20,558 nt of DNA from SW-9-67-25 sp964471665 (GTDB lineage: Archaea; Halobacteriota; Halobacteria; Halobacteriales; Haloarculaceae): contig CAYYHG010000040.1 in NCBI GenBank assembly GCA_964471665.1, positions 1-20,558 of the forward strand, read 5' to 3'. A model generated the notes under the pieces. That model ran no database searches. It was not told the DNA's origin and saw only the letters and a program-made list of their open reading frames with translations. The position numbers and the translations under genes were made by a program. Positions 13,755-20,558 of the stretch are shown one piece after another (within the stretch, counting starts at the first letter, position 1; each line of letters begins with the position of its first letter).

Positions 13755-14453
13755 ATGAAAGTCAGAGGGGACCGGGAGTGTCAATCCTGTGGGATACAGT
13801 GGTCGTACTACGAGACGGGGAGCGTGACCTGTCCCGAGTGTGGGAGCGTACACAGTCGCGGAGTGGGCGACCGCACGGAGCACACCGCGGGGCCGGCGAC
13901 GCTCGACCTCTCCCCGGTGCAGGCCGCCGTCGACGAGCAACCGCTCCGGGACGTCGCAGAGCGGGCGGCCGAGACAGCACGCGAGTACCTCCGGAAGGCG
14001 GGGTTCGTCCACGCCGGAGAGTTGCAGTCGCTGTCGGAGACGTACCTGGCGGCGGCAGAGCTCGCGCGGGTCGGGGCGACGCTGGCGCGGTCGATGCGCG
14101 CCACGGACGAACAACAGCTGTACTTCCTGGAGTTGCTCCGCGGGGCCGGGAACGGCGAGCGGCCGCCTCCGGAAGCGGTCCCCGAGGGGTTGCGCGCCGA
14201 CCGGGGACTGGCTGTCGCTGCCGCGGCCGACGCGTACGTCTCCGACGTCAGGCGACTCCTCGAGGATCCCGGGCCGGAACTCGGAACGGTCCTCTCGACG
14301 CTGCGGGCCCACCGCAAACGGATCGAGGCCCTCGACGGCGAGGTCGACCCGGGGGAGGCCGAACGTGTCGTCGACACGCTCCGCGACGTCTGTGACTACC
14401 TCGTCGAGAACGACGAGACGGCGCTCGTTCGGGCCGAACAGCGTCTCCCGTAA
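13755..14453 (+). CDS. N-terminal zinc-ribbon protein of haloarchaea (possibly DUF7117)
   Basis: A 232-residue protein. Residues 1-35 are a compact zinc ribbon with ligands Cys9, Cys12, Cys26 and Cys29 (CQSC and CPEC), like TFIIB-type ribbons. The rest, from about residue 45, is acidic and predicted all-helical, with heptad-like runs such as VAERAAETAREYLRKAG and LSTLRAHRKRIEALDG. I tentatively recall it as DUF7117; no function is established. The ATG at 13755 has a leaderless-type TATA box 26 bases upstream. The bat-like regulator begins 96 bases after its stop on the same strand, so co-transcription is possible, although a TATA-like TCATTATTAGC just after the stop could serve the second gene. 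Confidence 0.8.
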   Translation: MKVRGDRECQSCGIQWSYYETGSVTCPECGSVHSRGVGDRTEHTAGPATLDLSPVQAAVDEQPLRDVAERAAETAREYLRKAGFVHAGELQSLSETYLAAAELARVGATLARSMRATDEQQLYFLELLRGAGNGERPPPEAVPEGLRADRGLAVAAAADAYVSDVRRLLEDPGPELGTVLSTLRAHRKRIEALDGEVDPGEAERVVDTLRDVCDYLVENDETALVRAEQRLP

Positions 14454-14549
14454 GTCATTATTAGCTGGCCGTCGAAGGTCACGCGCGTTCGGGATCCTGG
14501 CGGCGGTCGTGTCCACCGCCGCAGTGAACCACGAGGGTGTCCACGCAGA

Positions 14550-17500
14550 ATGGCAACGAGCACGACCCCACTCGACGTTCTCGTCGTGGCGAGTGGACCG
14601 GCCGAACCGGCGTCCGTCGGGCGACGCCTCGGGTTCGAAGACGAGGCCGTCTCGGTCTCGGTTGCGACGCCAGACGACCCTCTCGGCGAGCGACTCGCGT
14701 CCCGTGGCGCCGACTGCGTTCTCTGGACGACCGACCCCGACTCCGGCGGATGTCTCGACCGCCTGCGAGAACTGCGCAGGACCGACGAGACTGTGCCGGT
14801 ACTCCTGTTTGCCGGCGACTGTGGCGCGGAGTACGTCACGGCCGCCCTCGAGGCAGGTGCGACCGACGTCGTCCAGTCGACGGTGGCCGCGTCGCCGTCG
14901 ACGCTGGTCCGCCGACGCGTCGAGGGTATCGTCGACGACCGGCAACGCCGGGCGGTCCGCGAGACCGAGCGCCGCGAGCGCGATCGGGAACGCCGGTGGT
15001 ACGAGGGCATCGTCGAGACAACACGGGACACAGCAGCAGTGTACGACGAGGACGGCCGGTTCAAGATTGCGAACGGCCGCCTCGCCGAACTCTACGACAC
15101 GACGCCGGCCGAGCTTCGCGGCGAGCACAGTCACCTGCTGGCGCAACTCCAGAGCCAGGGTACCGATCCCTTCGGTGAACTGGTCGAGGGAGACCGGGAG
15201 ACGTACCGGACGGAACTCGAACTGGACTATCCGGGCCAGGCCGGACGCGTGACCGATGTCAGACTGTCCCGGTTGACCGACGACGGCGAGTTCGCGGGCG
15301 TCGTCGCGATCGGACGGGACGTCACCGAACGCAGGGAGCGCGAGCAGAAGATCGCCGACCAGCGGGACGCCCTCGCCCGCCTCGACCGCCTCAACGCCGT
15401 CATCCGGGACGTCGACCAGGCGCTCGTCGGGGCGACAACCCGCGAGGAAATCGAGACCGCTGTCTGCGAGCGCCTGGCCGCGGCCGGCAGGTACATGTTC
15501 GCAATGGCGCTGAGCGCGGAGGGCGACACGCTCGTCCCCACCGCCTGGACGGACGGGGCCGAGGTGGTAATCGAGTCGGTGTTGCCACTCGAGGAGGTCA
15601 CGGCCGAGACGAGCCCCGCGTTGCGCGCCCTCGAAACGGGGACAACGCAGGTCGTCGGCGACGTCGGGGAGCGCGAGGCGGTGCCGTGGCGCGACCAGGT
15701 GGTCGGGTTCGGTGTCGAATCGCTCGTCGCGGTCCCCCTCACCTACGAGGGAGAGCCCTACGGCGTGGTCGTGGTCTGTGCCGGCCAGCCGGACGCGTTC
15801 GACGACCAGGAAGTGACCATCCTGGCCGAGCTCGGCGAGACCGTCGGCCGCGCCATCGCTGCGGTCGAACGCCGCGAACGCGAGGAGACGCTCACCGCGC
15901 TGTACGAGGCGACCCGCGAACTGCTCGGCACCGAGACAGAACAGGAGGTCAGCGACGTCGTCGTCGACGTCGCCACGACAGTCCTCGAACTCCCCGAGGT
16001 CGGAATCTTCCTGTTCGACGACGAGGACAACGTCTTGCGCCCGGCAACTGCGACCGACGAACTGGTGGCGTTCTACGGCGGGGCAGACCGGTTCGGACCG
16101 GGACGCGACGACTCGGAGACCTGGCACGCCTTCGTGACTGGCGAGACGAAGGTGTTCGACGACATCAGCGAGTCCGAACGGGTCGCCAACCCGGACACGG
16201 AAGCCCGGAGCACGTTCGTCCACCCGCTGGGCGAACACGGGGTGTTCGTCGCCGCCAGCACCGAAACCGGTGTCTTCGACGGGTCGCGGCGCAAACTCCT
16301 CGGCCTGCTCGCGGCGACCGCCGAGACCGCTCTCGACCGCGTGGCCGGCCAGGCCGGCATCCGCGAGCGCGAACGGGAACTCAGAGACCGGGACCGACGT
16401 CTCGACCGCCTCTCGCGTGCCAGCCACCTCTTCCGTGACGTCGCGGGCACGATCGTCGGGGCGACAACCCGCGAGGAGATCGAGACCGCCACGTGTGAGC
16501 GCCTGGCGGCCGAGGACGGGATCGCACTCGCCTGGATCGGGACGGCGCCGCCCGACGGGGACTGCCTGCACCCGCGGGTCTGGGCCGGCGACGGCGGTGA
16601 GTACCTCGACAGCGCCCCGCTGGCGGTCGACGGCACCGAACCCGCGGCACAGACGGCCGTCTCTGGATCGGTCACCGTCGTCGGGAACGTCACCGACCAC
16701 CTGCGCGAGGCCGAGTGGGCGCGCGCGGCCTCCGACGGAGGGTACCAGTCGGCCGTCGCAGTCCCGCTTTCCTCCGGCGTGACGACCTACGGGGTCGTGG
16801 CCGTGTACGCGAGCGACCCCGACACGCTCGATGGACTCGAGGACGTCCTCGGAGAACTGGGCGAACTCGTCGGGTACGCCATCGACGGCGCCGAAACCAG
16901 GCAGAGTGTGCTCGCCGACCGCGCGACCGAACTCGAACTCCGGATTCCCGGCACCCGCACGTTCGCGAACGCCGTCGCGGAATCGACCAGCCAGCCGGTC
17001 CGCTACCGCGAAGTCACGCCCGCTGACGAGGGGCGCGCACACCTCCTGTTTGCCATCGCGGACGTCTCGCCCGAGGCGGTGCTGGCGCTGGAAGCCGAGT
17101 TCGTCGGCGTCGAGTCCCTCCAGCACGTCGGCAGCGGGAACGAACACCGCTTCCGGGCGACCGTCACCGGCAGCACAGTCGCGACGACGCTGCTGTCCTG
17201 TGGGGGGGTTCCCGACGAGATCCGCTCACACCCCGACGAGACGGTGGCCGTCGTCTCGCTGCCCTCGCAACTGGACGTGCGGGTGTTCGTCGAGCGCGTC
17301 AGGGAGGTCTACCCGGACGCCGAACTGCTCTCGCGGCGCGACCGGAGTGGCCCCAGGGCGGGCGACGTCCGCGAGACGATGGACACGAAACTCACCGACC
17401 GGCAACGCGAGGTGCTGACGACGGCCTACGAGAGCGGCTTCTTCGAGTCCCCCCGGGAAACGACCGGCGCACAACTGGCCGACCTGCTCGACGTCTCACA

Positions 17501-17576
17501 GCCGACCGTCACCCACCACCTCCGGGAGGGCCAGCGCCGACTCTTCGCCGTTCTCTTCGAGGATCTAGATAATTAG
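14550..17576 (+). CDS. Bat-type sensor-regulator: pseudo-receiver, PAS, GAF domains, HTH-10
   Basis: A 1008-residue cytoplasmic regulator of the bacterio-opsin activator group. Residues 8-125 resemble a response-regulator receiver, but the phospho-Asp position reads Thr (DCVLWTTD) and the conserved Lys is missing (GATDVVQST), so it is probably not phosphorylated. Residues 145-270 are a PAS domain. About 280-430, 440-600 and 625-775 are three GAF domains joined by charged coiled-coil linkers. About 793-935 is the Bat-associated domain. Residues 948-1005 are HTH-10 (LTDRQREVLTTAYESGFF, then DLLDVSQPTVTHHLREGQRR). GAF 1 and GAF 3 share GATTREEIETA, encoded by a 25-base identical stretch. No histidine kinase domain is present. 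The ligand and target genes are unknown. Confidence 0.88.
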   Translation: MATSTTPLDVLVVASGPAEPASVGRRLGFEDEAVSVSVATPDDPLGERLASRGADCVLWTTDPDSGGCLDRLRELRRTDETVPVLLFAGDCGAEYVTAALEAGATDVVQSTVAASPSTLVRRRVEGIVDDRQRRAVRETERRERDRERRWYEGIVETTRDTAAVYDEDGRFKIANGRLAELYDTTPAELRGEHSHLLAQLQSQGTDPFGELVEGDRETYRTELELDYPGQAGRVTDVRLSRLTDDGEFAGVVAIGRDVTERREREQKIADQRDALARLDRLNAVIRDVDQALVGATTREEIETAVCERLAAAGRYMFAMALSAEGDTLVPTAWTDGAEVVIESVLPLEEVTAETSPALRALETGTTQVVGDVGEREAVPWRDQVVGFGVESLVAVPLTYEGEPYGVVVVCAGQPDAFDDQEVTILAELGETVGRAIAAVERREREETLTALYEATRELLGTETEQEVSDVVVDVATTVLELPEVGIFLFDDEDNVLRPATATDELVAFYGGADRFGPGRDDSETWHAFVTGETKVFDDISESERVANPDTEARSTFVHPLGEHGVFVAASTETGVFDGSRRKLLGLLAATAETALDRVAGQAGIRERERELRDRDRRLDRLSRASHLFRDVAGTIVGATTREEIETATCERLAAEDGIALAWIGTAPPDGDCLHPRVWAGDGGEYLDSAPLAVDGTEPAAQTAVSGSVTVVGNVTDHLREAEWARAASDGGYQSAVAVPLSSGVTTYGVVAVYASDPDTLDGLEDVLGELGELVGYAIDGAETRQSVLADRATELELRIPGTRTFANAVAESTSQPVRYREVTPADEGRAHLLFAIADVSPEAVLALEAEFVGVESLQHVGSGNEHRFRATVTGSTVATTLLSCGGVPDEIRSHPDETVAVVSLPSQLDVRVFVERVREVYPDAELLSRRDRSGPRAGDVRETMDTKLTDRQREVLTTAYESGFFESPRETTGAQLADLLDVSQPTVTHHLREGQRRLFAVLFEDLDN

Positions 17577-17939
17577 CCCCCCGATCGGGCCGCGTCTCGT
17601 ATCTTAGCAGTCAGGTCTATGAGAAAAGCGAGTGTACCCCGAAAGGGGCGAACGATTCGACGGCTGGTCGGAACAGAGACGTGACGATTGCACCGCAGGA
17701 CGGGCCCGCTGTCAGAGGCACGGCTGGGCGACGGCCGCAGGACAGACCGGACACCCTCAGGTCGTGCTTGGACACCACGACACTCCCATTGGACTCTGCC
17801 GTCGGCCCGCACCGGAGACGCGTCGGGACCCACCCGCGGACGTGCACTCGCCCCCGGTGAGACGCGAGCGCGACGAATAAGGAACTGATAACTCACTGGC
17901 TGTTCTACTTCGGTGGGGATATCCACCCCCGGGTAGCGA
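17577..17939. other. Intergenic region, no confident gene
   Basis: A 363-base stretch after the regulator. A short CCCGATCGGG palindrome (17580-17589) follows the stop directly and may mark the transcript end. At 17637-17648 a CCCC-GAAA-GGGG hairpin has a GNRA tetraloop. Frames of 82 residues (plus) and 117 residues (minus) exist but are basic and Arg/Pro-rich, unlike neighbouring proteins, so neither is called. Confidence 0.5.
17912..17927 (-). terminator. Possible 3'-end hairpin of the small zinc-finger gene
   Basis: GGTGG (17912-17916) pairs with CCACC (17923-17927), 13 bases after the minus-strand stop at 17940. There is no clear T-run after it, so the assignment is weak. Confidence 0.25.
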
Positions 17940-18140
17940 TCACTTGTCGTTCATCCTCACTTCCGTCTCGGTATCACACTGCTCGCAGACGGTCACTCGG
18001 TACGGTTCTCTGGAAGAGCTCACGTGTGGTCCTTCCGAACTCTCTTCCAGAATATCTATATACACCGTGTGTTTGGTTTCGCTCCGACAGCACTCGCAAT
18101 ATTCAACAGAGATAGATGGGTTGGTTAGTTGCTCTGGCAT
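17940..18140 (-). CDS. Small zinc-finger protein (possibly DUF7835)
   Basis: A 66-residue protein with two Cys clusters: CECC at residues 15-18 and CEQC at 52-55. Together they form one zinc beta-ribbon. The middle (TVYIDILEESSEGPH) is acidic. It belongs to the class of very small haloarchaeal zinc-finger proteins; I tentatively recall this one as DUF7835. Its role is unknown, with nucleic-acid or protein binding likely. ATG 18140 has an AT-rich box about 25 bases upstream (18159-18170). It is isolated, with non-coding stretches on both sides. Its base composition is lower in GC than its neighbours. Confidence 0.75.
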   Translation of the reverse strand: MPEQLTNPSISVEYCECCRSETKHTVYIDILEESSEGPHVSSSREPYRVTVCEQCDTETEVRMNDK

Positions 18141-18158
18141 TGATCAACACTTTTCGGG

Positions 18159-18170
18159 TATTAAGTTAAT
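18159..18170 (-). promoter_or_regulatory. TATA region of the small zinc-finger gene
   Basis: ATTAACTTAATA on the minus strand, centred about 25 bases before the ATG at 18140, as expected for a leaderless transcript. Confidence 0.5.
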
Positions 18171-18290
18171 CGTTGTGCTCAAAATATCATCGGTGAGAAT
18201 TAAAACCGGACTCCAATCCGACGGCCTGTCCGAGTTCGGGGACGGACAACACCGTGCTCGTCTCCCTGGACGGATCCGGAGCGCGGGCGT

Positions 18291-18416
18291 CTACTTGTTG
18301 CTGTCGTCGGAGGATTGCTCACTCAGGGTGGTACGCCACTGTTCGCGGATTGTCCGGGATATCTGGGACCGACCAGTCAGGATGGCTGGCTGTATCGGGT
18401 TCGACTCGTCTTCCAT
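18291..18416 (-). CDS. Possible 41-residue small protein
   Basis: A short minus-strand frame starting MEDESNPIQPAILTGRSQIS and ending SSDDSNK then TAG. It has about 75% G/C at third positions and acidic termini around a more basic middle, which is plausible for a haloarchaeal microprotein. GAGGAG lies four bases before the ATG (18421-18426), a good Shine-Dalgarno match. It sits between argS and the small zinc-finger gene, all on the minus strand, and could be translated from the argS read-through transcript. No family is recognised. Chance occurrence cannot be excluded for a frame this short. Confidence 0.4.
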   Translation of the reverse strand: MEDESNPIQPAILTGRSQISRTIREQWRTTLSEQSSDDSNK

Positions 18417-18437
18417 ACATCTCCTCTATTCCACAGG

Positions 18438-18527
18438 GACAAAAACCGCTGGTAGCCTTTTCAGCGAGAGAAAAGACTGCCTCTTTTCGAGACAGCGTGG
18501 GCCTCGGCTGGTTGGTCCCGGGACCGG
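18438..18527 (-). terminator. Likely 3'-end region of argS
   Basis: Just after the argS stop, the minus strand holds the perfect palindrome GGTCCCGGGACC (18514-18525). This is followed by T-rich tracts GTCTTTTCTC (about 18469-18478) and GGTTTTTGTC (about 18438-18447). Archaeal termination commonly occurs at such T-tracts. No precise end can be stated. Confidence 0.4.
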
Positions 18528-18538
18528 GTCCGGGACGG

Positions 18539-20296
18539 CTACATCGACTCCGGAGCGCGGACGCCGAGTGCGTCGAGGGCGTTGGCGAGCGTGTTCCGGG
18601 CCGCGACGACGAGAGCGAGACGCGCCGTCTGGGTCGCCCCCGACGCACCGAGGACCGGACACTCCCTGTAGAAGGCGTTGAAACTGTCGGCCAGGGTGCG
18701 GGTGTACGTGGCGACGACGTGGGGACGCAGGTCATCTGCCGCCTCCTCGATGGTCGCCGGGAACGTCGCGATGACGTGGACCAGGTCGCGGGCCGCAGGC
18801 TCCTCGAGAGCGCTGGCGTCGACGTTTTCGGGGGACGGGATCGCGTGGCCGGCCCCGCGAGCTTCGCCGATGATACCGCACGCCCTGGCGTGAGCGTACT
18901 GGACGTACGGCGCACTCTGTGCCTCGAAATCGAGGGCCTCGTCCCAGTCGAAGGTGATGCCCTTGGAGGGCTGTGTGGCGACGATGTCGAAGCGGACCGC
19001 GCCGACGCCGACCTGGTGGGCGATACGCTCGATGTCGGCGGCGGTCAGGTCGTCGTCGCGGACGCGGTCGCCCAGCCGGTCTTCGACCTCGTCGCGTGCG
19101 CGGTCGATGGCCTCGTCCAGCAGTTCGTCGAGGTCGACGCCGGTCCCCTCGCGAGTGCTCATCCCACCCTCCGGGAGGGTGACCCACGAGTAGTGGACCG
19201 TCCGCAGTCGGCGCGTGTCGTGGCCCAGCAGGTCGAGGGTGCGTCGCAACTGCTCGGCCTGGAGCTTGTGGTCTTCGCCCAGTACCGTGACGGCCTCGTC
19301 GAAGCGATCGAACTTCCACTCGTGGTGGGCCAGATCCCGTGTCGTGTACAGCGAGGTCCCGTCGGCACGCAGGAAAACGAGGTTCTTCTCGATGTCCGCG
19401 AAGTCGAGTTGCCAGGCGCCCTCCTCGTAGACGGCCTCGTCCAGGCTCTTGAGCCGTTCGACGACCCCGTCGGTCGATCCCTCGCGCATGAAGCGGGTCT
19501 CCTTGACGAACTCGTCGAACGTCGCGGGCAATCGCTCCAGCGTGTCCTGCATACCCGCCAAGACGGTGTCGACAACCTCTCCCACCCGTTCGTAGACGTC
19601 CTCATCGCCCGCTTCGAGGCCCCGGAGTATGGCGTCGATCTCGTCTTCGGCGGCCTCGACGGCCTCCGTGTCGGCCGCTTCCAGGAACTGGTTGCCCTTA
19701 CGGTAGTAGCGCACGAGATCGTACTCCGGGGACTGGCGCTGTGGAGCGGGCAGGTCGGACTCGTCGAAGGTCTCGTAGGCCCAGGTAAAGACCGCGATCT
19801 GGCGGCCGGCGTCGTTGACGTAGTAGTGGGTCTCGACGTCGTAGCCCGCGTACTCGAGGACGCGCGCGAGGGCGTCGCCGACGATGGGATTTCTCGCGCG
19901 CCCGACGTGGACTGGTCCGGTCGGGTTGGCGCTCGTGTGTTCGACTACGACGCTCCGGTCTCTGGGTTCGAGGGTTCCGTAGTCGTCGGCCTGTGCGGCC
20001 TCGAGGGTGGCCGCGAGATACCGGTCGCCGACGCGGAAGTTCACGTAGGGCCCCTGGGTTTCGACGGCCGAAACGTACTCGCAGTCCTCGACCGGGAACG
20101 CGTTCGCCACGTCTTCGGCGACGGCCGGGGGCGGAGCCTGGGCCTCGCTCGCGAGACGGAACGCGACACTCGAGGCGAGTACCGCGTCGAGATCCTCCGG
20201 CGGGCGTTCGACCCCGAGGTCCTCGGTCGGATACCCCAGCTCCTCGAGGCTCCGCCGGAGGCCGTCCTCGGTCTCGGCGCGGAGTGTCGGGAACAT
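18539..20296 (-). CDS. argS: Arginyl-tRNA synthetase
   Basis: Class I synthetase charging tRNA-Arg in the cytoplasm. The 585-residue length fits archaeal ArgRS. An N-terminal Arg-specific (Add-1) domain is followed by the HIGH-type motif SANPTGPVHVGRARN (HVGR at 130-133). Then come the core with YYVNDAGRQ, the KMSKS-type loop MSTREGTG (379 onward), and a helical C-terminal DALR anticodon-binding domain with VQYAHARACG and TYTRTLADSFNAFYREC. No region is truncated. The ATG at 20296 has a CTAAAC-type TATA box (20318-20325) about 25 bases upstream, indicating a leaderless transcript. Nested palindromic elements begin about 118 bases upstream of it. Confidence 0.95.
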   Translation of the reverse strand: MFPTLRAETEDGLRRSLEELGYPTEDLGVERPPEDLDAVLASSVAFRLASEAQAPPPAVAEDVANAFPVEDCEYVSAVETQGPYVNFRVGDRYLAATLEAAQADDYGTLEPRDRSVVVEHTSANPTGPVHVGRARNPIVGDALARVLEYAGYDVETHYYVNDAGRQIAVFTWAYETFDESDLPAPQRQSPEYDLVRYYRKGNQFLEAADTEAVEAAEDEIDAILRGLEAGDEDVYERVGEVVDTVLAGMQDTLERLPATFDEFVKETRFMREGSTDGVVERLKSLDEAVYEEGAWQLDFADIEKNLVFLRADGTSLYTTRDLAHHEWKFDRFDEAVTVLGEDHKLQAEQLRRTLDLLGHDTRRLRTVHYSWVTLPEGGMSTREGTGVDLDELLDEAIDRARDEVEDRLGDRVRDDDLTAADIERIAHQVGVGAVRFDIVATQPSKGITFDWDEALDFEAQSAPYVQYAHARACGIIGEARGAGHAIPSPENVDASALEEPAARDLVHVIATFPATIEEAADDLRPHVVATYTRTLADSFNAFYRECPVLGASGATQTARLALVVAARNTLANALDALGVRAPESM

Positions 20297-20317
20297 GCCC
20301 GCGCTTTACCGGCGGTG

Positions 20318-20325
20318 GGTTTAGT
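20318..20325 (-). promoter_or_regulatory. TATA-like box of argS
   Basis: GACTAAAC on the minus strand, centred about 25 bases before the ATG at 20296. Leaderless spacing supports that start. Confidence 0.45.
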
Positions 20326-20413
20326 CGTAACGGGATCGATTCGACTGTCTCACCCCGCAAAACGTCGACGCCCCCCGCGCCTGCCCTCGGTGCGAGGACA
20401 TATCCCTCTACGG

Positions 20414-20558
20414 ATACTATCAGTTACAACAGCGTGAGCGATATCGGCACTCCTGATACTGTCGGCTATAAGCCCGTGAGCAGTATCGGCACCCCGGGGT
20501 GGGGAATATCTTCACGAAGTTATAGCCGACAGTATGAGCGTGGAATATCTGCACGACG
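20414..20558. mobile_element. MITE-like palindromic element copy E1, split by an insertion and cut by the window edge
   Basis: The left part, 20414-20456, starts ATACTATCAGTTACAA. The right part, 20538-20558, resumes after copy E2. With E2 and one TGA removed, the joined 64 bases align without gaps to the first 64 bases of E2 at about 75% identity. The inner stems CGTG with CACG and GATAT with ATATC then pair. The missing right arm should lie just outside the window. No clear TNA is seen at its left border (GGA), suggesting an older copy. Confidence 0.7.
20457..20534. mobile_element. MITE-like palindromic element copy E2 (78 bp, TGA duplication), nested in E1
   Basis: Perfect 15-bp inverted ends, TACTGTCGGCTATAA at 20457-20471 and its complement at 20520-20534. 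The centre CACCCCGGGGTG (20490-20501) is a perfect palindrome, and CGTGA pairs with TCACG between. It is flanked by TGA at 20454-20456 and 20535-20537. It has the same length as copy D and lies exactly in the middle (hairpin tip) of copy E1. Confidence 0.85.

Noticed and set aside
13743..17147. A 1134-residue minus-strand open frame
   Set aside because: It is antisense to the zinc-ribbon protein and the bat-like regulator, both recognisable by domains; it has no domain features of its own.
17573..17926. 117-residue minus-strand and 82-residue plus-strand frames
   Set aside because: They are basic and Arg/Pro-rich, unlike haloarchaeal proteins. No promoter or family supports them.
18254..20437. 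A 727-residue plus-strand open frame
   Set aside because: It is antisense to argS, which has all its family motifs.
1..20558. tRNA, rRNA, CRISPR array, integrase or full insertion sequence
   Set aside because: I looked for T-loop motifs, regularly spaced repeats and transposase-like frames and saw none. This was by eye and is not exhaustive.

Overview
The window looks like a piece of haloarchaeal (class Halobacteria) chromosome. The DNA is GC-rich with strong G/C third-position bias. The predicted proteins are rich in Asp and Glu. Many genes have an AT-rich TATA box about 25-28 bases before the start codon, which implies leaderless transcripts. Several families are typical of haloarchaea: a KaiC-like ATPase, a HerA-like ATPase, a bat-type HTH regulator, a MobB-MoaE fusion and small zinc-finger proteins. 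The genus cannot be fixed from sequence alone. No rRNA, tRNA or CRISPR array was seen.

Layout. 1-886: 5' part of valS (minus), preceded by a leader of about 127 bases that may encode a Val-rich 12-residue peptide. 1172-2074: 6-phosphogluconate dehydrogenase. 2218-3186: sugar nucleotidyltransferase (minus). 3329-4090: CinA-like protein (minus), divergent from the molybdopterin genes moaB and moaC (overlapping, plus). 5340-6566: MFS transporter (minus), divergent from a mobB-moaE fusion (6678-7508), which shares its stop site with a small haloarchaeal protein (7505-7834, minus). 7968-8381: small membrane protein. 8538-10352: HerA-like ATPase. 10486-10914: universal stress protein. 10922-13071: a minus-strand run of KaiC-like ATPase, DUF4864-like protein, membrane zinc-ribbon protein and PadR regulator. 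13072-13754: long intergenic region with strong hairpins. 13755-17576: zinc-ribbon protein and a 1008-residue PAS/GAF/HTH regulator. 17940-18140: small zinc-finger protein. 18291-18416: possible 41-residue protein. 18539-20296: argS (minus).

The most striking content is non-coding. Five complete 78-80 bp near-perfect palindromes, and a sixth split one, lie at 2138, 5227, 8403, 10353, 20457 and 20414. All five complete copies are flanked by a 3-bp direct repeat of the form TNA (TTA, TCA, TGA, TGA, TGA). They therefore look like a family of miniature inverted-repeat transposable elements (MITEs) with TNA target duplication. Two copies sit exactly on a stop codon, of herA and of the nucleotidyltransferase, so the duplication keeps the stop intact. 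Two nearly identical copies bracket herA. One copy has inserted into the centre of another. Differences between the herA-flanking copies mostly preserve or restore base pairing.

Functional themes: four genes or domains belong to molybdenum cofactor synthesis (MoaB, MoaC, MobB, MoaE), while MoaA, MoaD and MoeA are not in view. Two aminoacyl-tRNA synthetases, valS and argS, lie near the two ends. Sensing and regulation genes (UspA, KaiC-like, PadR, bat-like) fill the middle.
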